Shown: positions 20,154 to 28,900 of the stretch, in pieces
Layout: every line of letters begins with the position of its first letter
Position numbering within the stretch: position 1 is the first letter of the stretch
NCBI RefSeq assembly: GCF_040448675.1
Contig: NZ_CP159289.1
Location: 5,687,001-5,751,000, forward strand
Direction of reading: 5' to 3'
DNA length: 64,000 nucleotides
Origin: Dyadobacter sp. 676
GTDB lineage: Bacteria; Bacteroidota; Bacteroidia; Cytophagales; Spirosomataceae
Translations under genes and position numbers: made by a program
Notes under the pieces: generated by a model
Seen by the model: only the letters and a program-made list of their open reading frames with translations
What the model was told of the DNA's origin: nothing
The model's database searches: none

Positions 20154-20672
20154 ATGAAAAAGCTGTTACTTCCATTGGGCTTTACAAGCATGTTTTTCGT
20201 TGTGACCTCCTGCACCGACCATAACGGTGACGGAATGCTCGCGCAAACAGACCGTGATTTTATGATGAAGGCTGCGGAGAGCAACCTGTTCGAGATCAAG
20301 GCGGGAGAAATAGCCTCAGGTAAGGCTGCTGCGGACTCAGTCCGGCATTATGGTCACCATATGGTCGTGGACCACGGCATGGCCACGACGGAGCTGAAAA
20401 ACCTTGCGCAGATGAAGATGCTCACGCTGCCCGAAACCCTTCCGCCAGCCAAACAAATGAAACTTGATAGCCTGGCTATGCTTACTGGCATGACTTTCGA
20501 CTCGGTGTATATGGCGATGATGGTGATCTCACATGTAGAAACGATCGATCAGTTTAAGTTGGAAACTACGTTGGGCCAAGACCCGGACGTCAAGTCGTTT
20601 GCAGAAAGCAAACTTCCCGTCCTTCATCACCATCTGGATGAGGCCATCCGCTTGAAGGAATGGCTATGGTAA
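20154..20672 (+). CDS. DUF4142 lipoprotein (paralog of 19428-19934)
   Basis: The 172-residue product starts at ATG 20154 (MKKLLLPLGF), which gives a proper lipoprotein signal with Cys20 in VVTSC. The helical DUF4142 domain contains DFMMKAAESNLFEIKAGEIASG, DSVYMAMMVISHVETIDQFKLE and FAESKLPVLHHHLDEA. The gene is divergent from the other DUF4142 gene and lies 35 bp before the FRG-domain gene on the same strand. His residues are enriched (HYGHHMVVDHGM, LHHHLDE), which would suit metal binding, but I know of no proof for this family. Confidence 0.82.
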   Translation: MKKLLLPLGFTSMFFVVTSCTDHNGDGMLAQTDRDFMMKAAESNLFEIKAGEIASGKAAADSVRHYGHHMVVDHGMATTELKNLAQMKMLTLPETLPPAKQMKLDSLAMLTGMTFDSVYMAMMVISHVETIDQFKLETTLGQDPDVKSFAESKLPVLHHHLDEAIRLKEWLW

Positions 20673-20707
20673 CCGGCCGCATCGGAGAATACTGAATCAG
20701 AAACAGA

Positions 20708-21451
20708 ATGAAATCGATCGAAGTACATAGCGTTGACCAATATATCCGTGAAATACTCGGATTGGACAGGGATACTTCCGATTTTTGCATCTTTCGGGGG
20801 CAGCGGGTAAAAGCGCCGCTGACCCCATCGATTGCCCGATACGATAACGCCGAGCGTATTCCTTCGATCGAACAAAGAATGCTTGCCGACTTGAGGCGAA
20901 TGGGAAAGATGCTGATCGGTAGCGCGGTTTCCGACGATTGGGAGCTGCTGATCCTTGCGCAGCATTACGGATTGAAGACCCGGCTTCTGGACTGGTCGAG
21001 CAATCCGCTGGTAGCATTGTTTTTTGCCATTCGGGATATCGACGATTCTCAGAACCCGTCGTATGTATATGCATTCCGGGGAAGCGACAGGCAGGTCTTC
21101 GACAAAGAAAATAGCCTGGCCGGGCAGGCCAACAGATCTCCGTTTGAAATCGACGAGCTGAAAGTACTCCGGCCGTCGATGAATAACGAGCGCATCATCG
21201 CCCAATCAGGCTGGTTTACCGTTCATCCTTACGACGAGGCGCGCAAAAAGTTCATACCGATGGACCAGGACGAGGAAATCAGATCGAGCGTAACCGAATT
21301 TGTCATCAAAGCCGGTATCAAGGCCAGACTGATAGAAGATCTGAATATGCTGGGTTTTAACGCGCAGACAATGTTTCCCGAACTGACCGGCCTTTGCCAT
21401 TACCTCAACTGGCAATATCTCCGTGCGCCGCAGCTCGCCGCCGCGCGGTAA
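20708..21451 (+). CDS. FRG-domain protein
   Basis: The 247-residue product is one FRG domain. The name-giving motif FRGQ is at 29-32 (FCIFRGQRVKAPLTPS), followed by HYGLKTRLLDWSSNPLVALFFAI at about 86-108. FRG domains occur in bacteria and phages and are sometimes found near defence or toxin genes; their biochemical activity is not established. No signal peptide or second domain is present and no defence gene is adjacent. It may be cotranscribed with the DUF4142 gene 35 bp upstream. A decayed region with a secretion-domain remnant follows. Confidence 0.85.
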   Translation: MKSIEVHSVDQYIREILGLDRDTSDFCIFRGQRVKAPLTPSIARYDNAERIPSIEQRMLADLRRMGKMLIGSAVSDDWELLILAQHYGLKTRLLDWSSNPLVALFFAIRDIDDSQNPSYVYAFRGSDRQVFDKENSLAGQANRSPFEIDELKVLRPSMNNERIIAQSGWFTVHPYDEARKKFIPMDQDEEIRSSVTEFVIKAGIKARLIEDLNMLGFNAQTMFPELTGLCHYLNWQYLRAPQLAAAR

Positions 21452-21730
21452 ACAATTCCGGCTCTACTGCGCATCAGGAGACGGAACGCGCTAAAAGAAA
21501 CTTGCGGCAGAGGGAAGCCGGATTTGACCACTGCCGGATGCGGCGTACTATATCTGGGCTTATCGCGTTGCTACCGTTTACGAATATCGCATTGCCCGCG
21601 TTGGCTGGCTTATTTCTGTGGCTGCTGCCCGCTGGCGAGCCGCTCAGATTACGACGCTGTTTGTGAACGATGATTTCGTTTATTTCGAGTTTTCCGTGGT
21701 TCCAGGTGTTAATCGGCTTGAAATGATGTA
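21452..21730. other. noncoding or decayed stretch after the FRG gene
   Basis: No gene can be supported here. An open stretch on the plus strand ends at 21729 without a recognisable family, and nothing on the minus strand continues the remnant to the right. The stretch looks like decayed sequence between the FRG gene and the T9SS remnant. Confidence 0.4.
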
Positions 21731-21949
21731 TTAACGTTGTTTGGCGACCTTGAAAACCTTTTCCCGGGTAGCGGTGAGGACTTTGATGAGGTAAATCCCC
21801 GAGGGATAGCCCTTTGAAGGAAGTTCAATTTTTTCCGTTTGCAACTGGCCGCGGGCGATCGCCTCGTTCGCTCCCGCGTACATCGAAGTCAAGGATGAAA
21901 ATAGCTTGTACCCAAGTTGTAATCGAATATTAATCTTCTTTATATTGTT
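21731..21949 (-). pseudogene. remnant of a type IX secretion (T9SS type A) sorting domain
   Basis: Reading leftward there is an open stretch of 72 codons ending at TAA 21731-21733. Its end contains KIELPSKGYPSGIYLIKVL, then TATREKVFKVAKQR, the C-terminal half of a Por/T9SS type A sorting domain. Such domains sit at the end of large secreted proteins and route them through the type IX system. Here a stop codon precedes the segment (21950-21952), there is no start codon at a sensible place, and the Crp gene occupies the DNA where the parent protein should be. It is therefore a tail fragment left by deletion or rearrangement. Confidence 0.7.
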
Positions 21950-21994
21950 TTAGGTAAAATTACATGATGAACCGGATCGGTAGTGGCAAACCAA

Positions 21995-22002
21995 TATCTT
22001 TG
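21995..22002 (+). promoter_or_regulatory. candidate -7 box of the Crp-type regulator gene
   Basis: TATCTTTG matches the Bacteroidota -7 consensus TAnnTTTG and lies 52 bp before the ATG at 22055. I see no clear -33 element at the usual distance. Confidence 0.3.
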
Positions 22003-22054
22003 CTTAACATCGGAGCGCGAATATTCTTAAATCCTATTGCTAATCCCGTCGCTT

Positions 22055-22639
22055 ATGGTTTTCCATTTCAGGGAACAATTCCCGCAGCTCAATGTCTATT
22101 GGGAGAAATATCTTCCATATATGCAACGGCGTGAAGTGCCGGCAAAAACCACCCTGCTGAAAGAGGGGCAGGTGTCGCAGAGTTATATTTTCGTCGAGAA
22201 AGGTTGTGTCCGGGCGTATTTCGATAAGGATGGCAGTGAAAAAACAGTCCAGTTCTTTTTTGAAAATTCCGGCTTCTCATCTTTTGACAGCTTTGTCAAC
22301 GAAGTGCCAAGTTTGTTTACCATTGAAACCATAGAGCCATCCGTTATTTATCTGCTTTCCAGGGTATATGTGCTTCAATTGATCGGGGAGCTGAGCCATG
22401 AGCCCAGCTTTGTCCACATCATCCTGGGCATATCGGCTGCCCGGCATAAACGTTATAGTGACGAACTTGTTTCCTTCATCCGCGACACGCCCGAGGAACG
22501 ATACCAGCGCCTGCTGGCCGAACGTCCGCACATCGTCAGGCGGGTTGCACAGCATTACATTGCCTCTTATCTCGGGGTCAGCGCGGTGCATTTGAGCCGG
22601 ATCAAAAGCAAACTGGCAAAGGGCAAGGCACATTTTTGA
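22055..22639 (+). CDS. Crp/Fnr-family transcription regulator
   Basis: The 194-residue product from ATG 22055 (MVFHFREQFPQL) has a cyclic-nucleotide-binding-type beta barrel at about 20-115 (LKEGQVSQSYIFVEKGCVRAYF). A dimerisation helix and a C-terminal helix-turn-helix follow (IASYLGVSAVHLSRIKSKL). A TTG start at 22037 would add six residues and is less likely. This is the common Bacteroidota subgroup often placed beside small redox or efflux genes. The oxidoreductase gene 73 bp downstream is the natural target, and a 12-bp palindrome lies between them. The residues that bind cAMP in E. coli Crp are not evident, so the ligand is unknown. Confidence 0.88.
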   Translation: MVFHFREQFPQLNVYWEKYLPYMQRREVPAKTTLLKEGQVSQSYIFVEKGCVRAYFDKDGSEKTVQFFFENSGFSSFDSFVNEVPSLFTIETIEPSVIYLLSRVYVLQLIGELSHEPSFVHIILGISAARHKRYSDELVSFIRDTPEERYQRLLAERPHIVRRVAQHYIASYLGVSAVHLSRIKSKLAKGKAHF

Positions 22640-22645
22640 ATTTAG

Positions 22646-22657
22646 TAACATATGTTA
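22646..22657. promoter_or_regulatory. 12-bp palindrome, candidate operator
   Basis: TAACATATGTTA is a perfect palindrome located 7 bp after the regulator stop codon and 24 bp before a -7 box (TAGTTTTG, 22682-22689) of the oxidoreductase gene. That is where an activator site would sit. The adjacent Crp-type protein is the obvious candidate binder, which is inference. Confidence 0.35.
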
Positions 22658-22681
22658 TCGTCGCGCCTCTGATGCTCATCC

Positions 22682-22689
22682 TAGTTTTG
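22682..22689 (+). promoter_or_regulatory. candidate -7 box of the oxidoreductase gene
   Basis: TAGTTTTG fits TAnnTTTG and ends 23 bp before the ATG at 22713. No TTG is seen at the -33 distance, as expected for a promoter that needs an activator. Confidence 0.35.
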
Positions 22690-22712
22690 GCCTAAGCTAA
22701 AACAAACAGAAA

Positions 22713-23684
22713 ATGAAAGCAGCAGTGATGTATCCCGGGGGTGGATTACCCCAATACACCGAGGTCGACGAACCGCGGATTCAACATGATAACGAAATAC
22801 TGGCCACAGTAAAGGCCGTGGCTGTGAAGCACCTGGACAAAGGGATCGCTTCGGGCAAACATTATAGCAGTGCCCGCTTGCCCGAAACCGCCCGGATCCC
22901 CGGTAGCGACGGTGTTTGCCTCCTTTCGGATGGCACCCGTGTTTACGGGATGGGCGTCAGCGGAATGATGGCCGAAAAGGCTACCATCCATAAGGACCGC
23001 ATTGTCGGTATACCGGATGGCCTGGACGATGCTACCGCAGCAGCGTTGCCCAATGCGGTCGTGGGAGCGGCTATGGGGCTGAAATTCAAAGCGGAAATCC
23101 AGGCCGGTGATACAGTGCTGATCAACGGGGCGACGGGTGTTACAGGACGGGTGGCCATTCAGTTGGCCAGATATTACGGTGCAAAAAAGGTAATCGGCAC
23201 CGGAAGAAATCAACAATCGCTTTCCGAACTGCTCGCCCTGGGTGCCGACGAAACGATTGCGATCACAGGGGATGATGCCCGGTTCAAGGCGCAGCTGGAA
23301 GTATTGCACGAAACGACGCCGGTCAACATTGTGATCGATTACCTGTGGGGCCGTACGGCTGAACTGATCCTTTCCGTCCTGAAAGGCAACGGCATGTTCA
23401 CCAACCCGGTGAGATACGTGTCGGCAGGCAGCATGTCGGGGGACCTCATACAGCTTTCGGCTGCTATCATGCGCAGCGTGGATTTGCAGCTGACAGGATC
23501 GGGGATGGGCTCATGGCCCAGGGAACATGTGCAGAAGGCTTTCACGGAAATCCTGCCGGAAGCGTTCCGGCTCGCGGCCGAAGGGAAATTAAAGTTGGAA
23601 ACTACCACGGCAAAACTATCCGACATTGCAGACTTGTGGCAGCTTGACATACCAGGTGGTAATCGCCTGGTGGTCATACCATAA
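22713..23684 (+). CDS. zinc-independent quinone oxidoreductase/alcohol dehydrogenase family (MDR) protein
   Basis: The 323-residue product has an N-terminal GroES-like domain (about 1-125) and a Rossmann domain whose nucleotide-binding block is VLINGATGVTGRVAIQLARYYGAKKVIGTG (quoted in part: GATGVTGRVAIQLA), near 136-165. The catalytic-zinc Cys/His ligands of true alcohol dehydrogenases are not seen, which points to the quinone oxidoreductase branch that reduces quinones or enones with NADPH. It follows a Crp-type regulator on the same strand and has its own candidate promoter and operator. The physiological substrate is unknown. Confidence 0.82.
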   Translation: MKAAVMYPGGGLPQYTEVDEPRIQHDNEILATVKAVAVKHLDKGIASGKHYSSARLPETARIPGSDGVCLLSDGTRVYGMGVSGMMAEKATIHKDRIVGIPDGLDDATAAALPNAVVGAAMGLKFKAEIQAGDTVLINGATGVTGRVAIQLARYYGAKKVIGTGRNQQSLSELLALGADETIAITGDDARFKAQLEVLHETTPVNIVIDYLWGRTAELILSVLKGNGMFTNPVRYVSAGSMSGDLIQLSAAIMRSVDLQLTGSGMGSWPREHVQKAFTEILPEAFRLAAEGKLKLETTTAKLSDIADLWQLDIPGGNRLVVIP

Positions 23685-23881
23685 TCTTCTCGTTCTTTCT
23701 AATGTAAATTGTTCCCGGTAATCTTCTCCGGCCGCGGGGCTGTATTGCCATCGGCTTTGCCGATCGTTTAGAACTTGGAATCGTTTTAAGGGATCAGTTC
23801 GTCCGAAATCGCCTGTTCTTGTCCCGATAGCGAAGAACATTGCCGGGCCGGGTCGGTAACTCCTTTATAATTATTTTATCA

Positions 23882-23889
23882 TATATTTG
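23882..23889 (+). promoter_or_regulatory. candidate -7 box of the second sigma gene
   Basis: TATATTTG matches TAnnTTTG. It ends only 7 bp before ATG 23897, so transcripts would begin at or next to the start codon. The mRNA would then be leaderless, or translation would begin at the second ATG (23903). Confidence 0.25.
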
Positions 23890-23896
23890 TCTTTTT

Positions 23897-24484
23897 ATGA
23901 TTATGAATAATTATCAGGGATATACCGACCCGGCTTTGCTGGCACTTATCGCGGAGGATGACGATCTGGCATTCGCGGAGGTGTATCGCCGCTACAAGGG
24001 CGTTCTTTTCCTGCACGCCCGGCGCATTCTCGGCAACGAGGAAGAGGCAAAGGACGTCCTGCAAGAACTTTTTACCACGCTCTGGATCAAACGAAATTCG
24101 CTCCGTTTCACGACCAGTCTGTCAGCTTACCTGTATGCCTCCGTCCGCAACAGGATATTCGACATTATCGCACACCGGAAAATCGAGGAAAAGTACATCG
24201 CTTCGCTGGCCGCCTTCATAGAGAAAGGCGAATACGTTACCGACCAGCAGCTGCTGGAACAGGAACTGAAAGAGTTGATCGAAAAGGAGATCACATTGCT
24301 GCCGCCCAAAATGCGTGAAGTTTTCGAACTGAGCCGCAAGGAGAACCTGTCCTACAAAGAGATCGCAGAACAGCTTCATGTTTCTGACAAGACCGTTAAA
24401 AAGCAGGTCAATAACGCGCTCCACATTCTTCGCGAAAAGCTCGATACTGCCTTCACTTCCATCGCCTGTTTGTTCTTCCTGTAA
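23897..24484 (+). CDS. ECF sigma factor, FecI-like Bacteroidota family
   Basis: From ATG 23897 (MIMNNYQGYTDP) the product has 195 residues; ATG 23903 is almost as good, and upstream TTG codons add only non-homologous sequence. Region 2 contains FAEVYRRYKGVLFLHARRIL and KDVLQELFTTLWIKR; region 4 contains SYKEIAEQLHVSDKTVKKQVNNAL. The protein is a paralog of the sigma factor at 2535-3113 and shares its hydrophobic C-terminal tail. It is followed by a FecR gene 83 bp downstream and an STN-bearing SusC, so it should switch on this second SusCD locus when substrate is bound. Confidence 0.92.
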   Translation: MIMNNYQGYTDPALLALIAEDDDLAFAEVYRRYKGVLFLHARRILGNEEEAKDVLQELFTTLWIKRNSLRFTTSLSAYLYASVRNRIFDIIAHRKIEEKYIASLAAFIEKGEYVTDQQLLEQELKELIEKEITLLPPKMREVFELSRKENLSYKEIAEQLHVSDKTVKKQVNNALHILREKLDTAFTSIACLFFL

Positions 24485-24509
24485 ATTTTTTTTGATTTTT
24501 TTGATATTC

Positions 24510-24538
24510 TTCTACTACCAACGGCTGACTTGTCCGTC
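24510..24538 (+). promoter_or_regulatory. candidate ECF sigma-dependent promoter of the second fecR-susCD operon
   Basis: TTCTACTACCAA (24510-24521) and GTCCGTC (24532-24538) repeat the arrangement seen at 3119-3147, with the same 10-nt gap and the same T-rich lead-in. The second block ends 29 bp before the fecR start. Conservation in an intergenic region next to two paralogous sigma genes supports a shared function, most simply a promoter. Confidence 0.55.
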
Positions 24539-24567
24539 TTTACTCCATAACCAGCCAATCAGCGGAA

Positions 24568-25752
24568 ATGGAGTTCTCGAAAGCCAGGGAGTTAATTCAA
24601 AAATACAGGGACGGCACATTGACGCCGGCCGAGAAAGCAGTTCTGGAAAGCTGGTACCTGGATCTGGGTAAAGCAGATACCGAGCCTATCGACGCCGAAT
24701 ACCTGGAATCGCATCTCGACGAGGTCTGGAACGCATTGCCGATCGGTAAGAAGCCGGAAGCGAAGCCGGGAAGAGTAATGCCGGTTTTCCGGCGACTCGC
24801 AGTTGCGGCGTCGGTCATCTTCCTGGTGGGTATTGGCGCATACTTCTTCTATACCGGCCCCGGCACTGCCCCGGTTACGGATGCCATTGCTCCTGCCGAC
24901 GTCGCTCCCGGCGTGAGCAAAGCCGTTCTAACCCTGGCCGACGGCGCCGAAATTGTACTGGACAGCGTCCTGAACGGCCAGCTGGCAAAAGAAGGGAACA
25001 CGAGCATTGTAAAGACGAACCCCGGCGAAATCGTTTACAAGCCGTCCGCCGAAAATGCAGGCGAGGACCATACATTGACCTACAACACCATCGCAACACC
25101 CAAAGCCGGGCAGTTTCAGGTGAGGCTTCCCGACGGTACCAAAGTGTGGCTTAATGCGCAGTCGTCTATCCGGTTCCCGACCGTCTTCTCCGGGCGCGAG
25201 CGCGTGGTCGAAATCATGGGCGAGGTGTATTTTGAGGTCACCCAAAAGAAAGCAGGTTCGCGCAAAGTTCCGTTCAAAGTGCTCGCAGGCAAGCAGTTGG
25301 TTGAAGTGTTGGGCACGCGATTCAATATCAACAGTTATCAGGACGAAGGCAAAATCAAAACGACATTGCTCGAAGGGAGCATCAAGGTACGCGAGTCGGA
25401 CCATGCCGGTGGCGGCGTGTTGCTCCGTCCCGGGCAGCAGTCAGAACTGGTGGCGACCGGAAAGGCAAATAAGGGTAGCAAAAGCGAATTTGACGTGAGG
25501 ACGGTCGACGCAGGTGCCGCGGTGGCCTGGAAGGACGGTTTCTTCCGTTTCGACAATGTGGGCCTACCCGAACTGATGCGGCAACTTTCGCGCTGGTACG
25601 ACATGGACGTCGTTTACCACGCGCCCATCGGGGATCATGAGTTTGTGGGGCAGATCGAAAGGAGCGCTCCGCTGTCGAAAGTTTTGAAAATACTTGAAAT
25701 GGGCGATGTGCATTTCCGCGTGGAAGGCAAGACGATCATCGTGACCGAATAG
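24568..25752 (+). CDS. FecR-family anti-sigma factor
   Basis: The product has 394 residues. The N-terminal cytoplasmic part (1-75) contains KARELIQKYRDGTLTPAEK, one membrane helix spans about 76-96, and a linker of about 80 residues leads to the periplasmic FecR domain (about 170-275, with LPDGTKVWLNAQSSIRFP and GEVYFEVTQKK). A DUF4974-type C-terminal domain covers about 315-390. It is longer than the FecR at 3182 because of an extended linker (VLTLADGAEIVLDSVLNGQ). It relays the signal from the STN domain of the downstream SusC to the upstream sigma factor. Confidence 0.93.
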   Translation: MEFSKARELIQKYRDGTLTPAEKAVLESWYLDLGKADTEPIDAEYLESHLDEVWNALPIGKKPEAKPGRVMPVFRRLAVAASVIFLVGIGAYFFYTGPGTAPVTDAIAPADVAPGVSKAVLTLADGAEIVLDSVLNGQLAKEGNTSIVKTNPGEIVYKPSAENAGEDHTLTYNTIATPKAGQFQVRLPDGTKVWLNAQSSIRFPTVFSGRERVVEIMGEVYFEVTQKKAGSRKVPFKVLAGKQLVEVLGTRFNINSYQDEGKIKTTLLEGSIKVRESDHAGGGVLLRPGQQSELVATGKANKGSKSEFDVRTVDAGAAVAWKDGFFRFDNVGLPELMRQLSRWYDMDVVYHAPIGDHEFVGQIERSAPLSKVLKILEMGDVHFRVEGKTIIVTE

Positions 25753-25837
25753 CCCTGTATGACTTATCCGACCACTTAAACCCTGCCGCTATGAATACCG
25801 AGTGAATCAGACCCCACGGGGATTTCATCAAAAGAAA

Positions 25838-25907
25838 GCCGTTTCAGATGCGACCTGAAACGGCTGGTGTCCGGAATCCCCAACCAGCCTGGGCCAAGAG
25901 CGCCAGG
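25838..25907 (+). promoter_or_regulatory. chain of overlapping hairpins between fecR and susC
   Basis: Three inverted repeats follow one another and share bases. GCCGTTTCAG/CTGAAACGGC lies at 25838-25847/25855-25864. GGCTGGT/ACCAGCC lies at 25862-25868/25883-25889. CCTGG/CCAGG lies at 25888-25892/25903-25907. Neighbouring stems overlap by two or three bases, so adjacent ones compete. The first could act as a weak terminator or processing site that lowers fecR-susC read-through or separates their mRNAs. Confidence 0.4.
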
Positions 25908-25961
25908 AGGGTTGCATTTGTTAGCTAAAACATTTTTTCAATTCCAAACCTGGTCAAAAAT

Positions 25962-28900
25962 ATGCAAATTTTTGTACATGGGAAAACTGCGTTTATATGT
26001 ATACGTTATTTTCCGAAAATATTATTGGTGATGAAATTGACGGCTTTAATACTAACCATGGTATGCCTTCATGTATCAGCAGCCGGTTTTTCGCAGAAAA
26101 TCAGTATGGCGGTAAGAAACAAACCGCTGGCGGCTGTCTTCTCCGACATACAAAAGCAAACCGGCTACCAGTTCTTCTACGACAACAAGATCGTCAAGAA
26201 AGGCAATAATGTGACGGTCGATATCCGTTCGGGGTCGATTGTTGACGTAATGGACGCTGTGATGAAGGGACAACCGCTTACTTACAGCATCATCGACAAG
26301 ACGGTCGTGATCAAACGGAAAGCGGAAACAGGCGGCGATCCCAGGCTGGAAAGCAATGCCGAGAAAGTGGAAACGAGGACAGGCGGCACAAATCAGGGCA
26401 CGCTTTTGGACAAAAACCTGGAAGCGCTGCTGCGGGCCCCGGATGAGTCCCGGAAGGCCGACCTGAACATAACCGGCAAGGTAACCGACGAAAAAGGTGA
26501 TGGTTTGCCGGGTGTGAGCGTCATCCTGAAAGGCTCCCAGCGGGGGACTACCACCGACGTCGACGGTTCGTTTCAAATCGATGTGCCGGACAACGGTTCC
26601 ATGCTTATTTTCAGTTTTGTAGGATATGTTTCCAAAGAGGTGGTTGTTGCTTCGCAGTCGTCGCTGGCCGTAACTCTTCAAATTGACAACCGAAGTCTGG
26701 AAGAAGTGGTGGTGGTCGGCTACGGCACGGTTAAGAAAAGCGACCTGACGGGCTCGCTATCGCAGGTCAAAGCCAAAGAACTGAATGCATATCCGGCTAC
26801 GAATGTATTGCAGGCGCTTTCGGGGCGTGCCGCTGGCGTGCAGGTATTGCAAAACAACGGTTCGCCAGGTGGTGGCATCAGCGTTCGCATCCGGGGAACA
26901 AACTCGCTGAATGGCGGTAACGAACCGCTTTACGTGGTGGATGGCTTCCCGATCAACGACGGTAACCCTACGATTCTGAACAATGCCGACATCGAGAGTA
27001 TGGAAATCCTCAAAGATGCGTCGGCCACTGCAATCTACGGTTCACGCGGCGCGAATGGTGTGATTCTGATCACCACCAAACAAGGAAAGGCGGGCAGGAC
27101 CCGCGTCGACTTCGAGACCAGTTACAGCATTCAGAAGCTGCGCAAAAAGCTGGACATGATGAATGCGGCCGAATATGCCACATTCTACAACGAGCAGGCC
27201 GCCAACGACAAGCTGAATCCGTACTTCACCCAGGCGCAAATAGATGCTATGGGCGAAGGCTACGACTGGCAGAACCTGATATTCAGGCAGGCCGCGATGA
27301 AATCGACCTCGCTGAATGTCAGCGGGGGTAACGAAAAGACAAATTTTTCCTTGTCGGGAAGCGCCTTCAACCAGGATGGGATCGTCAAGGGGAGCGATTA
27401 TAACCGCTACTCCCTGCGCGCCAACATCAGCCACGCAATCAGTAAAAAGTTCAGTCTCAATTTCAGCGGGACTTTGAGCCGGCTCGTTACTGCCCGCAAG
27501 GACAGTGAAGGTGGAGGCCGCGGTACTTCGATGATTTCTTCGGCTCTGGGCGCGCCCCCGTCGTTGACACCCTACAATGAAGACGGAAGTTACAGGGTCC
27601 TGGCCACTGCCTATCCCTTCGTGGCAACCGACCTGATCAACCCGATCAACTTCATCAATGAACAAAATAAGAAGACCAGGGCCAATGTAGCCCTCCTGAA
27701 TGCGGCCCTGATTTTCAAGCCTATCGAGGACATTACCATTAAAATTGCCGGTGGTATGGAAAACCGCGACGACCGCACAGATGAATATACCACTACAAAA
27801 TTTGTCCGTTCCAGCGGGGTTGCGGCTGTGAGCACCGGTCAGTTTACCAGTTACCTCAGCGAAAACACGGTCAGCTACAACAAAACGATCGCCGACAGGC
27901 ACAGCGTTTCAGCTGTGGCCGGGTTCACCTATCAGGACTTTACCAAAACATCCCTGTCGGGTAGAGGGGTCGGATTTCTAAGCAATACCACCCAGACCTA
28001 CGACCTGGAGTCGGCCACCACGCCCGGGATTCCCACATCCGCGTATTCGAAATCCGTCCTGCTGTCCTACCTGGCGCGGTTGAACTACGCGTTCGGCAGC
28101 AAATACCTGGCGACCGTCAGCATGCGCCGGGACGGGTCTTCCAAATACACCGAAGGCGATAAATGGGGCTATTTCCCCTCTGCCGCCCTCGCCTGGCGGG
28201 TTTCCAATGAAGAATTCCTGAAAAACAGCCCGGTAATCTCCGATCTGAAAGCACGCGCAAGCTGGGGGCTTACCGGAAGCCAGGCTATCAGCGCCTATGC
28301 GACTTTGAATCAACTCAGTGCCGGGAAAACCGCGTTTGGCGACGCACTTTACAATACTTATACGCCGGGTACGAAGCTGCCGGGCAACTTGAAATGGGAG
28401 ACTACCGAGCAAAAAGACTTCGGCATCGACCTCGGGTTATTTAAGAACCGGCTCATCGTAACGGCCGATTACTATATCAAAAACACCCGCGACCTGCTTA
28501 ACACCGTCACGCTTCCTGCCTCGCTGGGCTACACCACGACGATCCGCAATGTGGGCGAGGTGCAGAACAAAGGTTTCGAGCTGGGTGTGGACGGCCGCAT
28601 TCTGACCGGCGCATTCAAATGGGACATGAATGCCAACATTTCGATGAACCGTAACAAAGTGGTGAAACTCAACGACGGGCAGGACGTCCTCGGTGGAGCC
28701 GTTAATGTGGTGGTAATCAATGATGTGACCAGCATACTTCGGGAAGGAAGGCCTATCGGGCAGTTCTGGGGATACGTGGAAGACGGTTACGACGAGAAAG
28801 GAAAGATCAAATACCAGGATACCGACGGCGACGGCAGTATTACCATCAGGGATAAGACCTATATTGGCAATCCCAATCCGGATTTCATTTACGGGATTAA

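Noticed and set aside
21394..21666. 90-codon plus-strand open frame overlapping the end of the FRG gene
   Set aside because: It begins inside the FRG gene in another frame and the rest has no recognisable domain.
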